From contig NZ_JAUFQT010000001.1 in the NCBI RefSeq assembly GCF_030409905.1, positions 2,803,501 through 2,867,500 on the forward strand: 64,000 nt of DNA. Direction: 5' to 3'. Made by a program: the position numbers and the translations under genes. This stretch comes from Echinicola jeungdonensis (GTDB lineage Bacteria > Bacteroidota > Bacteroidia > Cytophagales > Cyclobacteriaceae). The notes under the pieces were generated by a model. It was given only the letters and a program-made list of their open reading frames with translations, had not been told where the DNA came from and ran no database searches. Of this stretch, positions 54,929-64,000 are shown piece by piece (the first letter of the stretch is position 1; the number at the start of each line of letters is the position of its first letter).

Positions 54929-56035
54929 ATGAAATATTATGTAATTTCCGGTGAAAGGTCTGGGGATTTGCATGCCTCCAACCTTATTCACTCCATCAAA
55001 ACCAAAGATAAAGAAGCTGTATTCCGAGGAATGGGAGGGGATTATTGTGCAGATGCCGGAATGAGCCTGGTTGCCCATTATGAGGAAGTGGCAGTTATGG
55101 GCTTTGTGGAGGTTTTATTGGGCTTTAGAAAAATCTTGAGGTACCTGTCCAAGGTAAAACAAGATATAGTGGATTTTAAGCCTGATGCGGTGATTTTAGT
55201 GGATTATGCGGGTTTTAATATGAAAATTGCCCGGTTTGCAAAAAAGGAGGGCTTTAGGGTACATTATTACATCGCTCCAAAAGTTTGGGCTTGGAACCAA
55301 AAGAGGGCCTTACAACTAAAGGCCACAGTGGACCACCTTTATTCCATCCTACCTTTTGAACCTGAATTTTTTAGAAAATTTGATTGGGAGGTTAATTATG
55401 TTGGAAACCCATTGCTGGATGAAATTGGAAAATTTGAGGCCCATGATTTTTTTTACCAGAAAAATGAATTGAGTTATAAACCCATCATCGCTTTGCTTCC
55501 GGGAAGCAGAAAGCAGGAGGTTCAAGGCATGTTAAAAACCATGGTAGAAGTGATCCCAAAATTCCCCAATGCTCAGTTTATCATTGCGGGAGTCGGAAAC
55601 CTTGATATAGAGGTCTATCAGGTAGCTTTGAATTTGGGGGTGAGGGTAATTTTTGACCAGACCTATGACATTCTTTATCATGCTACTGCTGCCGTAGTGA
55701 CTTCTGGAACGGCTACTTTGGAAACGGCCTTGTTTAGAGTTCCTCAGGTGGTGGTGTACAAAACAAGTGGAATCAGTTATGCTATAGGTAAAAGATTAAT
55801 TAAAGTTCCCTTTATTTCATTGGTTAACTTAATTGCAGAAAAGGAAGTAGTAAAAGAGCTTATCCAAAAGCAATATAATGGAGACAATCTTTTAAAGGAA
55901 CTGAAAGCCATTCTTGGGGATAATCAAAAGAAAGCCCAAATGTTGAATGGGTATTCTGAAATTCGGGAAAAATTGGGGGAGAAAAGTGCCTCACAAGAAA
56001 CAGCTCATTTAATCATAGAGGCAATAAAAAAATAA
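54929..56035 (+). CDS. lpxB: Lipid-A-disaccharide synthase
   Basis: LpxB is a peripheral inner-membrane GT19 glycosyltransferase that joins UDP-2,3-diacylglucosamine and lipid X to build lipid A. The 368-residue protein has the N-terminal SGERSGDLHASNL, APKVWAWNQKR, LLPGSRKQEV and the acceptor/donor-site TSGTATLETAL. It starts with ATG 54929; a TTG one codon upstream is in frame. Its stop sits inside the clpX terminator hairpin. Confidence 0.96.
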   Translation: MKYYVISGERSGDLHASNLIHSIKTKDKEAVFRGMGGDYCADAGMSLVAHYEEVAVMGFVEVLLGFRKILRYLSKVKQDIVDFKPDAVILVDYAGFNMKIARFAKKEGFRVHYYIAPKVWAWNQKRALQLKATVDHLYSILPFEPEFFRKFDWEVNYVGNPLLDEIGKFEAHDFFYQKNELSYKPIIALLPGSRKQEVQGMLKTMVEVIPKFPNAQFIIAGVGNLDIEVYQVALNLGVRVIFDQTYDILYHATAAVVTSGTATLETALFRVPQVVVYKTSGISYAIGKRLIKVPFISLVNLIAEKEVVKELIQKQYNGDNLLKELKAILGDNQKKAQMLNGYSEIREKLGEKSASQETAHLIIEAIKK

Positions 56036-56082
56036 ATCCGCCAAATATTCCTTTTGGGATCAAAAGGCAATTTGACGGATTT
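56034..56082 (-). terminator. Terminator of the tig-clpP-clpX group
   Basis: A long interrupted hairpin (outer arms 56034-56046 and 56070-56082 with one mismatch; inner 7-bp stem 56050-56056 with 56061-56067) is followed on the minus strand by ATTTTTTTATT. It ends clpX transcription and also overlaps the last codons of lpxB. Confidence 0.78.
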
Positions 56083-56113
56083 AAAGTGTATGGTTTTATT
56101 CGATTTTAAGGTA

Positions 56114-57337
56114 TTAGGCTACCTGAAGTTTTTTGAATTTAGACTTGTCAAATTGGCGTTGAGCATATTTTCTATCTATTACAAGCTCTTTGATTTCCTT
56201 TTCAGAAGGGATTTCATACATGGCATCTGTAATAATAGCCTCACAAATTGATCTTAGACCTCTGGCACCCAAATTATACTCTACTGCTTTTTCAACTATA
56301 AAATCGATACCTCCTTCTTGAAATTCCAGTTTTACACCCTCCATTTCCAATAACTTTACATATTGCTTGGTCAATGCATTTTTTGGTTCGGTAAGGATGC
56401 TTTTAAGAGTTCCTTTGTCCAAGGGATCCAGGTGGGTTAAAACAGGAAGTCGGCCAATCAACTCAGGGATCAATCCAAAAGATTTCAGGTCAGGAGCGGT
56501 AACGTATTGTAATAAATTGTTTCTGTCGATAATTTCCTGCTCTGATTTTTTACTGAAACCAAGGGGTTGGGTGTTGAGCCTGTTGGCAATATGCCTGGAT
56601 ATCCCATCAAATGCCCCTCCGCAGATAAACAAGATGTTTTCTGTATTTACAGAGATCATTTTTTGATCAGGATGTTTTCTCCCTCCTTGGGGCGGAACAT
56701 TGACAGAAGTCCCTTCTAATAATTTGAGCATGGCTTGCTGAACACCTTCTCCACTCACGTCCCTGGTGATAGATGGGTTATCAGACTTCCTTGCAATTTT
56801 ATCGATCTCATCGATGTAAACAATGCCCCTTTCAGCAGCTTCCACATTGTAATCTGCTGATTGAAGTAATCTGGTCAGGATGCTTTCCACATCCTCTCCA
56901 ACATACCCTGCTTCTGTCAGTACAGTGGCATCGGCAATGCAAAAGGGAACCTCAAGAATCTTAGCTAAGGTTTTGGCCAGGTAGGTTTTTCCTGTTCCGG
57001 TATCACCGACCATGATGATATTGGATTTTTCAATCTTTATATCGTCTTCTCCATGTTTCTGTAACAATCTTTTATAATGATTGTAAACAGCTACAGTCAA
57101 GGTTTTTTTGGCTTCATTTTGTCCGATTACATATTGATTAAGGTACTCGGTAAGCTCTTTGGGCTTCCTTAACTTGAATTTTGGTTTTTTGTCTTCCTTT
57201 TTGGTTTTCTCCTCTTCCCCTAAGATTTGATATGCCTGGTCAATGCAGAAATTGCAGATATGGGCTGATATTCCTGATACCATCAGGTCAACGTCCTTTT
57301 TATTTCTACCACAGAAGGAGCATGTTACTTGAGCCAT
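56114..57337 (-). CDS. clpX: ClpX, ATP-dependent unfoldase of ClpXP
   Basis: ClpX unfolds and feeds substrates to ClpP. The 407-residue protein has an N-terminal zinc-binding domain (C6, C9, C28, C31), Walker A GDTGTGKT, Walker [10 protein letters not shown], the pore loop GYVG and the ClpP-docking IGF-like loop region. It starts with ATG 57337, 3 bases after clpP. Gene order tig-clpP-clpX is the classical proteostasis cluster. Confidence 0.97.
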   Translation of the reverse strand: MAQVTCSFCGRNKKDVDLMVSGISAHICNFCIDQAYQILGEEEKTKKEDKKPKFKLRKPKELTEYLNQYVIGQNEAKKTLTVAVYNHYKRLLQKHGEDDIKIEKSNIIMVGDTGTGKTYLAKTLAKILEVPFCIADATVLTEAGYVGEDVESILTRLLQSADYNVEAAERGIVYIDEIDKIARKSDNPSITRDVSGEGVQQAMLKLLEGTSVNVPPQGGRKHPDQKMISVNTENILFICGGAFDGISRHIANRLNTQPLGFSKKSEQEIIDRNNLLQYVTAPDLKSFGLIPELIGRLPVLTHLDPLDKGTLKSILTEPKNALTKQYVKLLEMEGVKLEFQEGGIDFIVEKAVEYNLGARGLRSICEAIITDAMYEIPSEKEIKELVIDRKYAQRQFDKSKFKKLQVA

Positions 57338-57340
57338 GAG

Positions 57341-58012
57341 TTATTTTTTTCTTGTCAACACTTCATCAATTAAGCCATATTCTTTGGCTTCTGGAGCTCT
57401 CATCCAATAATCCCTATCGGAGTTCTTTTCAATCTGTTCTATGTCTTTTCCGGAATGGTGGGCAAGGATTTCATAGAGCTCCTTTTTCAATAACAAAATT
57501 TGCTTTGCAGTAATTTCAATATCAGAGGCTTGTCCCTGGGCGCCACCTAAAGGTTGATGGATCATGATCCTTGAGTGAGGTAATGCAGCCCTTTTACCCG
57601 TTCCGCCTCCTGACAACAATACTGCTCCCATAGAAGCTGCCAATCCAGTACAGATGGTTCCCACATCTGGATTGATATACTGCATGGTATCATAAATTCC
57701 AAGTCCAGCATATACTGATCCACCAGGACTATTGATATATAATAAAATGTCTTTTTTAGAATCCACGGACTCCAGGAAAAGTAATTGGGCGGTGATGATA
57801 TTGGCAATATGATCATCGATTTGGGTTCCTAGAAAAATAATCCTATCCATGATCAACCTGGAAAACACATCGATTTCCCTAAAATTGGTTGGCCGCTCTT
57901 CAATTACGGAGCGGGTCATGTTTTCGATATGATTTGTATATTGATCAAATGCAGTACCGCTCACTCCCTGATTATGGATTGCGTATTTTCTGAATTCCTC
58001 TTTGTTAATCAT
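57341..58012 (-). CDS. clpP: ClpP serine protease subunit
   Basis: ClpP forms the tetradecameric peptidase of ClpXP. Numbered from ATG 58012 (223 residues), catalytic S127 lies in [11 protein letters not shown] and H152 in MIHQPLGG, with the DRD region near the C-terminus supplying the third residue. ATG 58012 is preferred to TTG 58036 because the latter adds residues not typical for the family. A terminator hairpin and a -7 box separate it from tig. Confidence 0.96.
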   Translation of the reverse strand: MINKEEFRKYAIHNQGVSGTAFDQYTNHIENMTRSVIEERPTNFREIDVFSRLIMDRIIFLGTQIDDHIANIITAQLLFLESVDSKKDILLYINSPGGSVYAGLGIYDTMQYINPDVGTICTGLAASMGAVLLSGGGTGKRAALPHSRIMIHQPLGGAQGQASDIEITAKQILLLKKELYEILAHHSGKDIEQIEKNSDRDYWMRAPEAKEYGLIDEVLTRKK

Positions 58013-58033
58013 GTTTTGCAGTTTAGTTCTGTA

Positions 58034-58041
58034 CAAAAATA
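58034..58041 (-). promoter_or_regulatory. Possible clpP -7 element
   Basis: The minus strand reads TATTTTTG (58041-58034), which matches TAnnTTTG and overlaps the T-run of the tig terminator. No -33 TTG is found, so confidence is low. Confidence 0.3.
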
Positions 58042-58042
58042 A

Positions 58043-58068
58043 AAAAAGCCCTTAAAAAAGGACTTTTT
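58043..58068 (-). terminator. Hairpin between tig and clpP
   Basis: An 11-bp stem with one mismatch (58043-58053 with 58058-58068, AAAA loop) is followed on the minus strand by a T-rich tract. It probably attenuates or ends tig transcription before clpP. Confidence 0.65.
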
Positions 58069-58089
58069 ATTTACGATTTATTCTTTGAA

Positions 58090-59418
58090 TTAGTTTTCTA
58101 AAAGCTCTTTAAATTTATCGACGCTTAATTTCTCCTCTTTCAGCGTTATTTTCTCTTTAACAAAATCAAGAACTTTGTCGTTTTGAACGGCTGTTAATAT
58201 TTGCATGTAATTTTGGCCATCATTGCCCTGAAGGTAATTGTTGACAAACATGTCCATATTGTCTTCCATCTGTGAGCCTAGGCCGGAAGAAGCCAATTGT
58301 TCGCGGATCATGTCCTGGGTTTTGGCGACAACATCTTCATGTTCCGCTTTTATTTCATTTTCTTCGGCAATTTTGTTGGAAACCAAAGACCACGTCAATT
58401 GCTTCACGTAAGCAGGAAATTCCTTTTCAATTTCCGAATCGGAAACTTTTCCTTCGTTTGCTTTACGCAACCATTCCTTTAAGAATTCTTCAGGAAGGTC
58501 CAAGTTGGCCTTTTCCACCAATAGATCCTTGATTTTTTCCTCAGTAAATACCTTGGTCTCCCTATCGTAGCTTTCTCCCAGGATTTCCTTAACCTTCTCC
58601 ACAAATTCCTCCTCAGTTTTCACCTGATCAGGACCAAATACTTTGTCAAATAGTTCCTGATCCAAATCAGCATCTTCAGTTCTATTGATGTTTTGGACGG
58701 TAAAGGTGAAGGTTCCGGAGATTTTTGAAGCATCCTCATCAGATACATTCAATACTTCCTTAAGGTCACCTTTGATGGCTTTGGAAGGGTCAAATTCAAT
58801 TTCAGCTCCTTTCTCAACTCCAATGAATTTTTTCAAAGACCTTCCGTCCAATTTTGACAAAGGAAGAGAAAGCGTTTGTTCGTAAGAGCCGTCAGTTGCT
58901 TTCAAATCCCCATAAAGGAAATCATTCTCCTGGCTTACCTCAGGGTTGGTCATTTTACCATACTGACGTCTGATATTTTGGATGGCGTCATCAATCGCTT
59001 TTTTGTCAACCTCAAGTTTATAATCGGTAGCTTTAAGGCTCTCATCGATTTTGACATCTAAATTCTCAACAAAGCCAATTTTATAGGCAAATTCAAATTC
59101 TTTTTGATTTTTCCAATCAATAGCTTCAGCCGCTTTAGTTTCAGGAAGTGGGTCACCCAAGATCTTAAAACTCTGTTCTTTGATATAATCATTCAAAGAT
59201 GAGGAAAGAATATCGTTAATTTCTTCAACCAAAACGGAAGTACCATAGAGGTTTTTGATCATGGCCGCAGGAGCCTTGCCTGGACGGAAACCTTTGATAT
59301 TGGCTTTCTTAGCGTAGTCTTTAAGTTTGGCATCAACTTTTGGTTGATAATCTGCTTCATTTAATTTAATTTTAATTGAAGCTTGATTGGCTGAATGCTT
59401 GTCTAATGTGATTTCCAA
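58090..59418 (-). CDS. tig: Trigger factor
   Basis: Trigger factor is the ribosome-bound chaperone for nascent chains. The 442-residue protein has the ribosome-binding domain (about 1-115, with the docking motif GFRPGKAP), a divergent PPIase-like region (about 150-245) and helical arms to the C-terminus. The start is TTG at 59418, giving EITLDKHSANQAS as expected for the family; no in-frame ATG lies upstream. It precedes clpP and clpX. Confidence 0.95.
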   Translation of the reverse strand: MEITLDKHSANQASIKIKLNEADYQPKVDAKLKDYAKKANIKGFRPGKAPAAMIKNLYGTSVLVEEINDILSSSLNDYIKEQSFKILGDPLPETKAAEAIDWKNQKEFEFAYKIGFVENLDVKIDESLKATDYKLEVDKKAIDDAIQNIRRQYGKMTNPEVSQENDFLYGDLKATDGSYEQTLSLPLSKLDGRSLKKFIGVEKGAEIEFDPSKAIKGDLKEVLNVSDEDASKISGTFTFTVQNINRTEDADLDQELFDKVFGPDQVKTEEEFVEKVKEILGESYDRETKVFTEEKIKDLLVEKANLDLPEEFLKEWLRKANEGKVSDSEIEKEFPAYVKQLTWSLVSNKIAEENEIKAEHEDVVAKTQDMIREQLASSGLGSQMEDNMDMFVNNYLQGNDGQNYMQILTAVQNDKVLDFVKEKITLKEEKLSVDKFKELLEN

Positions 59419-59448
59419 GGCAGTAATGATTAAGATTTGCTATAAACT

Positions 59449-59520
59449 AAAAACCCTCAACCTCGACGCCTTTTCCCATTCCGAATATTCGGGGTCGGGG
59501 TGCTGGTTCGGGATTGAGGG
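59449..59520 (-). terminator. Structured element downstream of tRNA-Leu, probable terminator
   Basis: A 7-bp stem CCCTCAA/TTGAGGG (59454-59460 with 59514-59520) closes a ~53-base region containing the perfect 12-base palindrome CCGAATATTCGG (59481-59492). On the minus strand it is followed by TTTTT (59453-59449). It is best read as the tRNA terminator, but it is more elaborate than usual. Confidence 0.5.
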
Positions 59521-59532
59521 CTGGTTGATTAG

Positions 59533-59614
59533 TGCGGATGGAGGGACTCGAACCCCCATGCCTCGCGGCGCTAGATCCTAAGTCTAGTGCGTCTACCAAT
59601 TTCGCCACATCCGC
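59533..59614 (-). tRNA. tRNA-Leu (anticodon UAG)
   Basis: The 82-base gene folds as a class II tRNA. The 7-bp acceptor stem is GCGGATG with CATCCGC, the anticodon stem is CTAGA/TCTAG, and the loop is CTTAGGA with anticodon TAG, which reads CUA and other CUN Leu codons. A variable arm and the TTCGAGTCC T-loop are present. The discriminator is A; the 3' CCA is not encoded. Confidence 0.96.
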
Positions 59615-59670
59615 ATTTGGTGTGTTGGACTGCTTAAGCCCTTGTCACAACCAATTCTCTAATGTGGATG

Positions 59671-59700
59671 CAAAGGTAGTAAGGAAATATTAACATGCAA
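59671..59700 (-). promoter_or_regulatory. tRNA-Leu promoter
   Basis: On the minus strand TTG (59700-59698) and TACCTTTG (59678-59671) are 19 bases apart, an excellent Bacteroidota consensus match. The predicted 5' leader to the tRNA is about 50 nt. Confidence 0.65.
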
Positions 59701-59894
59701 TAGTTTGAGGGTAAATTTTGATAAAAAATAATTGGGAAATTGTTTAAATGGTTTGTAATCAAATAGATAAAAATAATGTTTTTAAGGATGAGAAGGAGTT
59801 GGATAGGAAGAAGTGGAATTAGGGAAATTGAAAATAAAAATAAATTGGAGGCTGTACATTCTAAAAAAAATAGAATTGTTTTAACTTCGATTAT

Positions 59895-62117
59895 ATGATT
59901 AAAGTAGATATAGAGGAAGAAAGAAAAGAAATACTCAAAAGGTACAGAAAGGTATTAAGATTGGCTAAGCCATTATTGAAAGATGGAGATGCCAAAATTA
60001 TAAAGAAGGCATTTAACGTATCCAGTGAGGCGCATAAGGAAATGCGTAGAAAATCTGGAGAGCCTTATATATATCATCCTTTGGACGTTGCACTGGTTTG
60101 TGTGGAGGAAATAGGTCTGGGAACCACCAGTATTGTGGCTGCTTTGTTGCACGATGTTGTTGAAGATACTGAGTGGGAACTGGAAGATATCGAAAGGGAA
60201 TTTGGACCAAAAGTGGCCAAAATCATTGATGGGCTCACCAAGATATCAGGGGTGTTTGAATATGGAAGTTCCCAACAAGCGGAGAATTTCCGGAAAATGC
60301 TGCTTACACTTTCTGATGATGTCAGAGTAATTTTGATTAAACTGGCAGATAGGCTCAATAATATGCGCACCTTGGAAAGCATGCCTCGCCATAAACAGCT
60401 CAAAATTGCCTCTGAGACGATGTATCTCTATGCGCCATTGGCGCATAGATTGGGTTTATATGCTATCAAATCCGAACTTGAGGATTTGTATTTGAAATAT
60501 ACTGATTCGGAAACCTATAATTTTATTGTCCAAAAAATTGCCGATACCCGGATCTCCAGAAATAAATTTATTAAAAGTTTTGTGGCACCAATTGAGCGGG
60601 AGCTGACTACGCAGAATTTTAAGTTTAATATTAAAGGAAGGCCAAAATCGATTTTTTCCATTTATAATAAAATGAAAAAACAAAATATACCTTTTGAGGA
60701 GGTATATGATTTGTTTGCCATTCGGGTGATCATTGATTCCAAATATGAAAATGAAAAAGCGGATTGTTGGCAGGTATATTCCATTGTGACCGATTTTTAC
60801 CGCCCCAACCCTGACAGGTTAAGGGATTGGATCAGTACTCCACGGGCCAATGGTTATGAATCTTTGCATACCACCGTAATGAGTAATACAGGTCAATGGG
60901 TGGAGGTTCAGATCAGAACCAAAAGGATGGATGATATTGCCGAAAGGGGGTATGCAGCTCACTGGAAGTATAAAGAAAAGGATATCAGTCCCTCCAAGGG
61001 TGGGGCCGGTTTAGATGATTGGATTACCCAGGTCAGGACTCTGCTTGAGTCCAACGATGGTTCGGCTATTGAGTTTATGGACGACTTCAGGGGTAACCTT
61101 TTTCAGGATGAAGTTTTTGTGTTTACCCCAAAAGGGGATTTGAAAGTGCTTCCTTTTAATGCAACAGCTCTTGATTTTGCTTTTGAAATTCACTCAGAAG
61201 TGGGGGCAAAGTGTATCGGTGCAAAAATCAATCAAAAACTTGTCCCCATTAATCATAAATTGAAAAATGGTGACCAGGTTGAGATTCTTACCTCAAATAA
61301 ACAAAAACCGTCAGAGGATTGGTTAAAATCAGTCATAACCTCAAGGGCCAAGGCCAAGATCAAGGATGCATTAAGAGAAGAGAAAAAATCCTTGATTATG
61401 GACGGGAAAGAGATTGTCCAAAGGAAGTTGAAACAAATGAAAATGGACTTTTCCTCTGTGGTGGTTGAACAGCTTAGAGCATTTTTTGAAACCAAAACGG
61501 CCAATGAGTTTTATTTTAAAGTTGGAAAGGGTTCCATAGATGCCACTTCCATTAAGGGTTTTAAAGACTTTAAAAAGACCAAAAAGAAAAAAAGCAAAAG
61601 CCCCCTTCAAAATGTGGTGGATGAATCTTCATTTACCAAGGAGATCAAAAGCCTTAAAGGGCCAGATCATGACCAATTATTGATAGGGGAGGATATGGAT
61701 GTCGTGGATTATATCTTGGCAAAATGTTGTAACCCTATTCCTGGAGATGATGTTTTTGGTTTTGTGACCGTAAATGAAGGAATAAAAATCCATCGGACTT
61801 CATGTCCAAATGCATTGGAGTTACTATCAAATCATGGGAATAGGGTCATCAAAGCACGTTGGACCAGCCAACAGGAAATTGCATTTTTGGCAGGATTGAA
61901 AATAGTGGGAACGGATAGGGTTGGATTGATCAATGATCTGACTCAAGTTATTTCCAGTGAATTGAAAGTTAATATGCGTTCCATAACCGTGGATTCAGAT
62001 AGCGGGCTTTTTGAAGGTTCCATAAAACTATATGTACACAGTACCCACCATTTGGAAAATCTGATTAATAATCTCTCCAAAGTACCCGGAGTGATTAAGG
62101 TAACCCGATTTGATTAA
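59895..62117 (+). CDS. Bifunctional (p)ppGpp synthetase/hydrolase (RelA/SpoT family)
   Basis: This 740-residue Rel protein sets alarmone levels in starvation. An HD hydrolase domain (H86-D87 in LLHDVVED) precedes a synthetase domain (about 240-370, [12 protein letters not shown] and ANGYESLHT). A TGS domain (about 405-465) and a C-terminal ACT domain (about 665-740) follow. The intact HD motif suggests both activities. It starts with ATG 59895. The fur gene follows after 67 bases with its own promoter. Confidence 0.96.
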   Translation: MIKVDIEEERKEILKRYRKVLRLAKPLLKDGDAKIIKKAFNVSSEAHKEMRRKSGEPYIYHPLDVALVCVEEIGLGTTSIVAALLHDVVEDTEWELEDIEREFGPKVAKIIDGLTKISGVFEYGSSQQAENFRKMLLTLSDDVRVILIKLADRLNNMRTLESMPRHKQLKIASETMYLYAPLAHRLGLYAIKSELEDLYLKYTDSETYNFIVQKIADTRISRNKFIKSFVAPIERELTTQNFKFNIKGRPKSIFSIYNKMKKQNIPFEEVYDLFAIRVIIDSKYENEKADCWQVYSIVTDFYRPNPDRLRDWISTPRANGYESLHTTVMSNTGQWVEVQIRTKRMDDIAERGYAAHWKYKEKDISPSKGGAGLDDWITQVRTLLESNDGSAIEFMDDFRGNLFQDEVFVFTPKGDLKVLPFNATALDFAFEIHSEVGAKCIGAKINQKLVPINHKLKNGDQVEILTSNKQKPSEDWLKSVITSRAKAKIKDALREEKKSLIMDGKEIVQRKLKQMKMDFSSVVVEQLRAFFETKTANEFYFKVGKGSIDATSIKGFKDFKKTKKKKSKSPLQNVVDESSFTKEIKSLKGPDHDQLLIGEDMDVVDYILAKCCNPIPGDDVFGFVTVNEGIKIHRTSCPNALELLSNHGNRVIKARWTSQQEIAFLAGLKIVGTDRVGLINDLTQVISSELKVNMRSITVDSDSGLFEGSIKLYVHSTHHLENLINNLSKVPGVIKVTRFD

Positions 62118-62130
62118 ATGGCTGGCCTTA

Positions 62131-62164
62131 TTTGAATCATTTCTAAATAAGAAGTGTATATTTG
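62131..62164 (+). promoter_or_regulatory. fur-STAS promoter
   Basis: TTTG (62131-62134) and TATATTTG (62157-62164) are 22 bases apart, a strong Bacteroidota promoter located between rel and fur. The predicted leader to ATG 62185 is about 14 nt. Confidence 0.58.
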
Positions 62165-62184
62165 TAAAAAAAAAAAGGAAAAAA

Positions 62185-62652
62185 ATGGCATTGAACGAAA
62201 CGCTATTTGAAGAAGTAAAAAAAATATTTACCGCTTATTTAGAAAATAAAAAGCTTAGAAAGACCCCAGAAAGGTATGCCATATTGGAGGAGATTTACGG
62301 TCGTGATGGTCATTTTGATGTAGAATCTTTGTACATCAGCATGAAAAACAAAAACTACCGGGTGAGCAGGGCTACAGTTTATAATACTTTGGATTTGCTG
62401 GTAGAATGCGACCTGGTGACCAAACACCAGTTTGGTCAAAACCTGGCCCAATACGAAAAATCTTATGGTTACAAGCAGCATGACCATTTGATTTGCACAG
62501 AATGCCATAAGGTGGTAGAATTCTGTGATCCAAGGATTCAGAACATTCAAAATACCGTTGGGGAGATTTTAAATTTTAATATTATCCACCATTCATTAAT
62601 TTTGTACGGTAATTGTACCAAGGAATCGTGTGAAAATAAATTGGCCGTATGA
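62185..62652 (+). CDS. Fur-family metalloregulator
   Basis: This 155-residue Fur/PerR/Zur-type repressor has an N-terminal winged helix (about 20-85, with [13 protein letters not shown]), a metal-binding region (H99, H101, [13 protein letters not shown]) and two structural-zinc cysteine pairs, C104-x2-C107 and C144-x4-C149. The exact sensing (Fe, Zn or peroxide) cannot be fixed. ATG 62185 is chosen; a longer frame overlapping rel has no support. Its stop overlaps the STAS start (ATGA). Its target could include the ABC importer at 5.5-8.7 kb. Confidence 0.92.
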   Translation: MALNETLFEEVKKIFTAYLENKKLRKTPERYAILEEIYGRDGHFDVESLYISMKNKNYRVSRATVYNTLDLLVECDLVTKHQFGQNLAQYEKSYGYKQHDHLICTECHKVVEFCDPRIQNIQNTVGEILNFNIIHHSLILYGNCTKESCENKLAV

Positions 62653-62993
62653 AATTAACCTATAATTCTAAAAGGGAAGGTAACAGCATTATCATCAGTA
62701 TTAATGGGGATCTCATCGGAGATGAAGTAGGTCCGCAATTAGTGGAAATGGTTTCTGATGCTGTTCAGGATAAAATTAAAAATTGCATTATTGACCTTAA
62801 AGGTGTTAGGTACATCAGCTCAAGTGGAATTGGAGTTTTGATCACCATGCTGACAAAAATGAGAAATGCCGGGGGAGAGGTCTACCTAACCTCGCCTTCA
62901 GAGCATGTTAAAAAACTTTTGATCATCACTAAACTTAATAATATTTTCACTGTTTTCGATTCTTTGGAAGATGCAAAAGAAAAAGTAGTTTAA
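62649..62993 (+). CDS. STAS-domain anti-sigma factor antagonist
   Basis: This 114-residue single STAS domain resembles SpoIIAA/RsbV-type antagonists, which bind and inhibit anti-sigma kinases when unphosphorylated. The phospho-acceptor loop [11 protein letters not shown] contains S57-S59. It overlaps the fur stop by four bases (ATGA), so it is translated with fur. No anti-sigma kinase or PP2C gene is adjacent. Confidence 0.9.
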   Translation: MKLTYNSKREGNSIIISINGDLIGDEVGPQLVEMVSDAVQDKIKNCIIDLKGVRYISSSGIGVLITMLTKMRNAGGEVYLTSPSEHVKKLLIITKLNNIFTVFDSLEDAKEKVV

Positions 62994-63010
62994 AATTTAT
63001 TGAAAATATG

Positions 63011-63058
63011 ATAGCAACTGGATAAAAAAAAGGGGATCTAGTTGCTATTTTTTTTTGT
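63011..63058 (+). terminator. Terminator after the STAS gene
   Basis: A 13-bp stem with one G-U pair (63011-63023 with 63036-63048) is followed by a run of about ten T. It ends the fur-STAS transcript before purA. Confidence 0.88.
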
Positions 63059-63104
63059 TATTGCAAACTTCACGCGAAAATTTATCAATCTATAACATAT
63101 ATAG

Positions 63105-64000
<896 letters not shown>

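Overview
This window reads as a housekeeping stretch of a Bacteroidota chromosome, most likely order Cytophagales and possibly Cyclobacteriaceae. The evidence is a SusC/SusD pair, type IX secretion genes (porQ and a PorE-like OmpA protein), a DUF4924 gene, the long ~630-residue PurF-like protein, promoters of the TTG-N19-22-TAnnTTTG type, an apparent lack of strong Shine-Dalgarno sequences, and AT-rich spacers. The genus is an inference. No phage, insertion sequence, integrase, CRISPR array or rRNA operon is visible. Both ends are cut: a methylmalonyl-CoA mutase lacks its N-terminus on the left and purA lacks its C-terminus on the right.

Layout. 1-5.4 kb: B12-dependent mutase, a DAGK-like/DUF389 membrane fusion, then a leftward marR, ferredoxin-NADP reductase and [2Fe-2S] ferredoxin group. 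5.5-8.7 kb: a leftward metal-chelate ABC importer (binding lipoprotein, permease, ATPase) behind a good promoter with a 17-bp palindrome. 9-19 kb: an orphan HI0074-family gene and envelope/proteostasis genes (degP-like, dxr, rseP, lon, porQ, hslU). 19-28 kb: SDR, sixA, csp, a PolX/PHP protein, an unknown exported protein, pyrR-pyrB and a CBS-domain cystathionine synthase. 28-34 kb: a membrane protein, a hybrid histidine kinase and a convergent NtrC-type regulator. 34-46 kb: a small lipoprotein, murI behind an unusual leader, a PurF-like protein, an M42 peptidase, acpH, an IGHMBP2-like helicase, DUF4924, lepA, folD and queE. 46-54 kb: a PorE-like protein, a very AT-rich spacer and an orphan SusC/SusD pair. 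54-64 kb: a PTPS/QueD protein, lpxB, the tig-clpP-clpX group, tRNA-Leu(UAG), a bifunctional Rel, fur, a STAS protein and purA.

Protein quality control is unusually concentrated here (DegP-like, RseP, Lon, HslU, ClpP, ClpX, Tig), mixed with cell-envelope assembly (LpxB, MurI, PorQ, PorE-like, SusCD). I found no convincing new multi-gene system. The best leads are small: a short promoter-to-terminator unit ahead of murI, a motif shared by the marR and reductase promoters, a palindromic operator at the ABC importer, porQ lodged between two protease genes, a PolX with a decayed polymerase site, a PorE-like protein without a lipidation cysteine, and a QueD homologue that looks like eukaryotic PTPS. 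Several genes appear to start with TTG.
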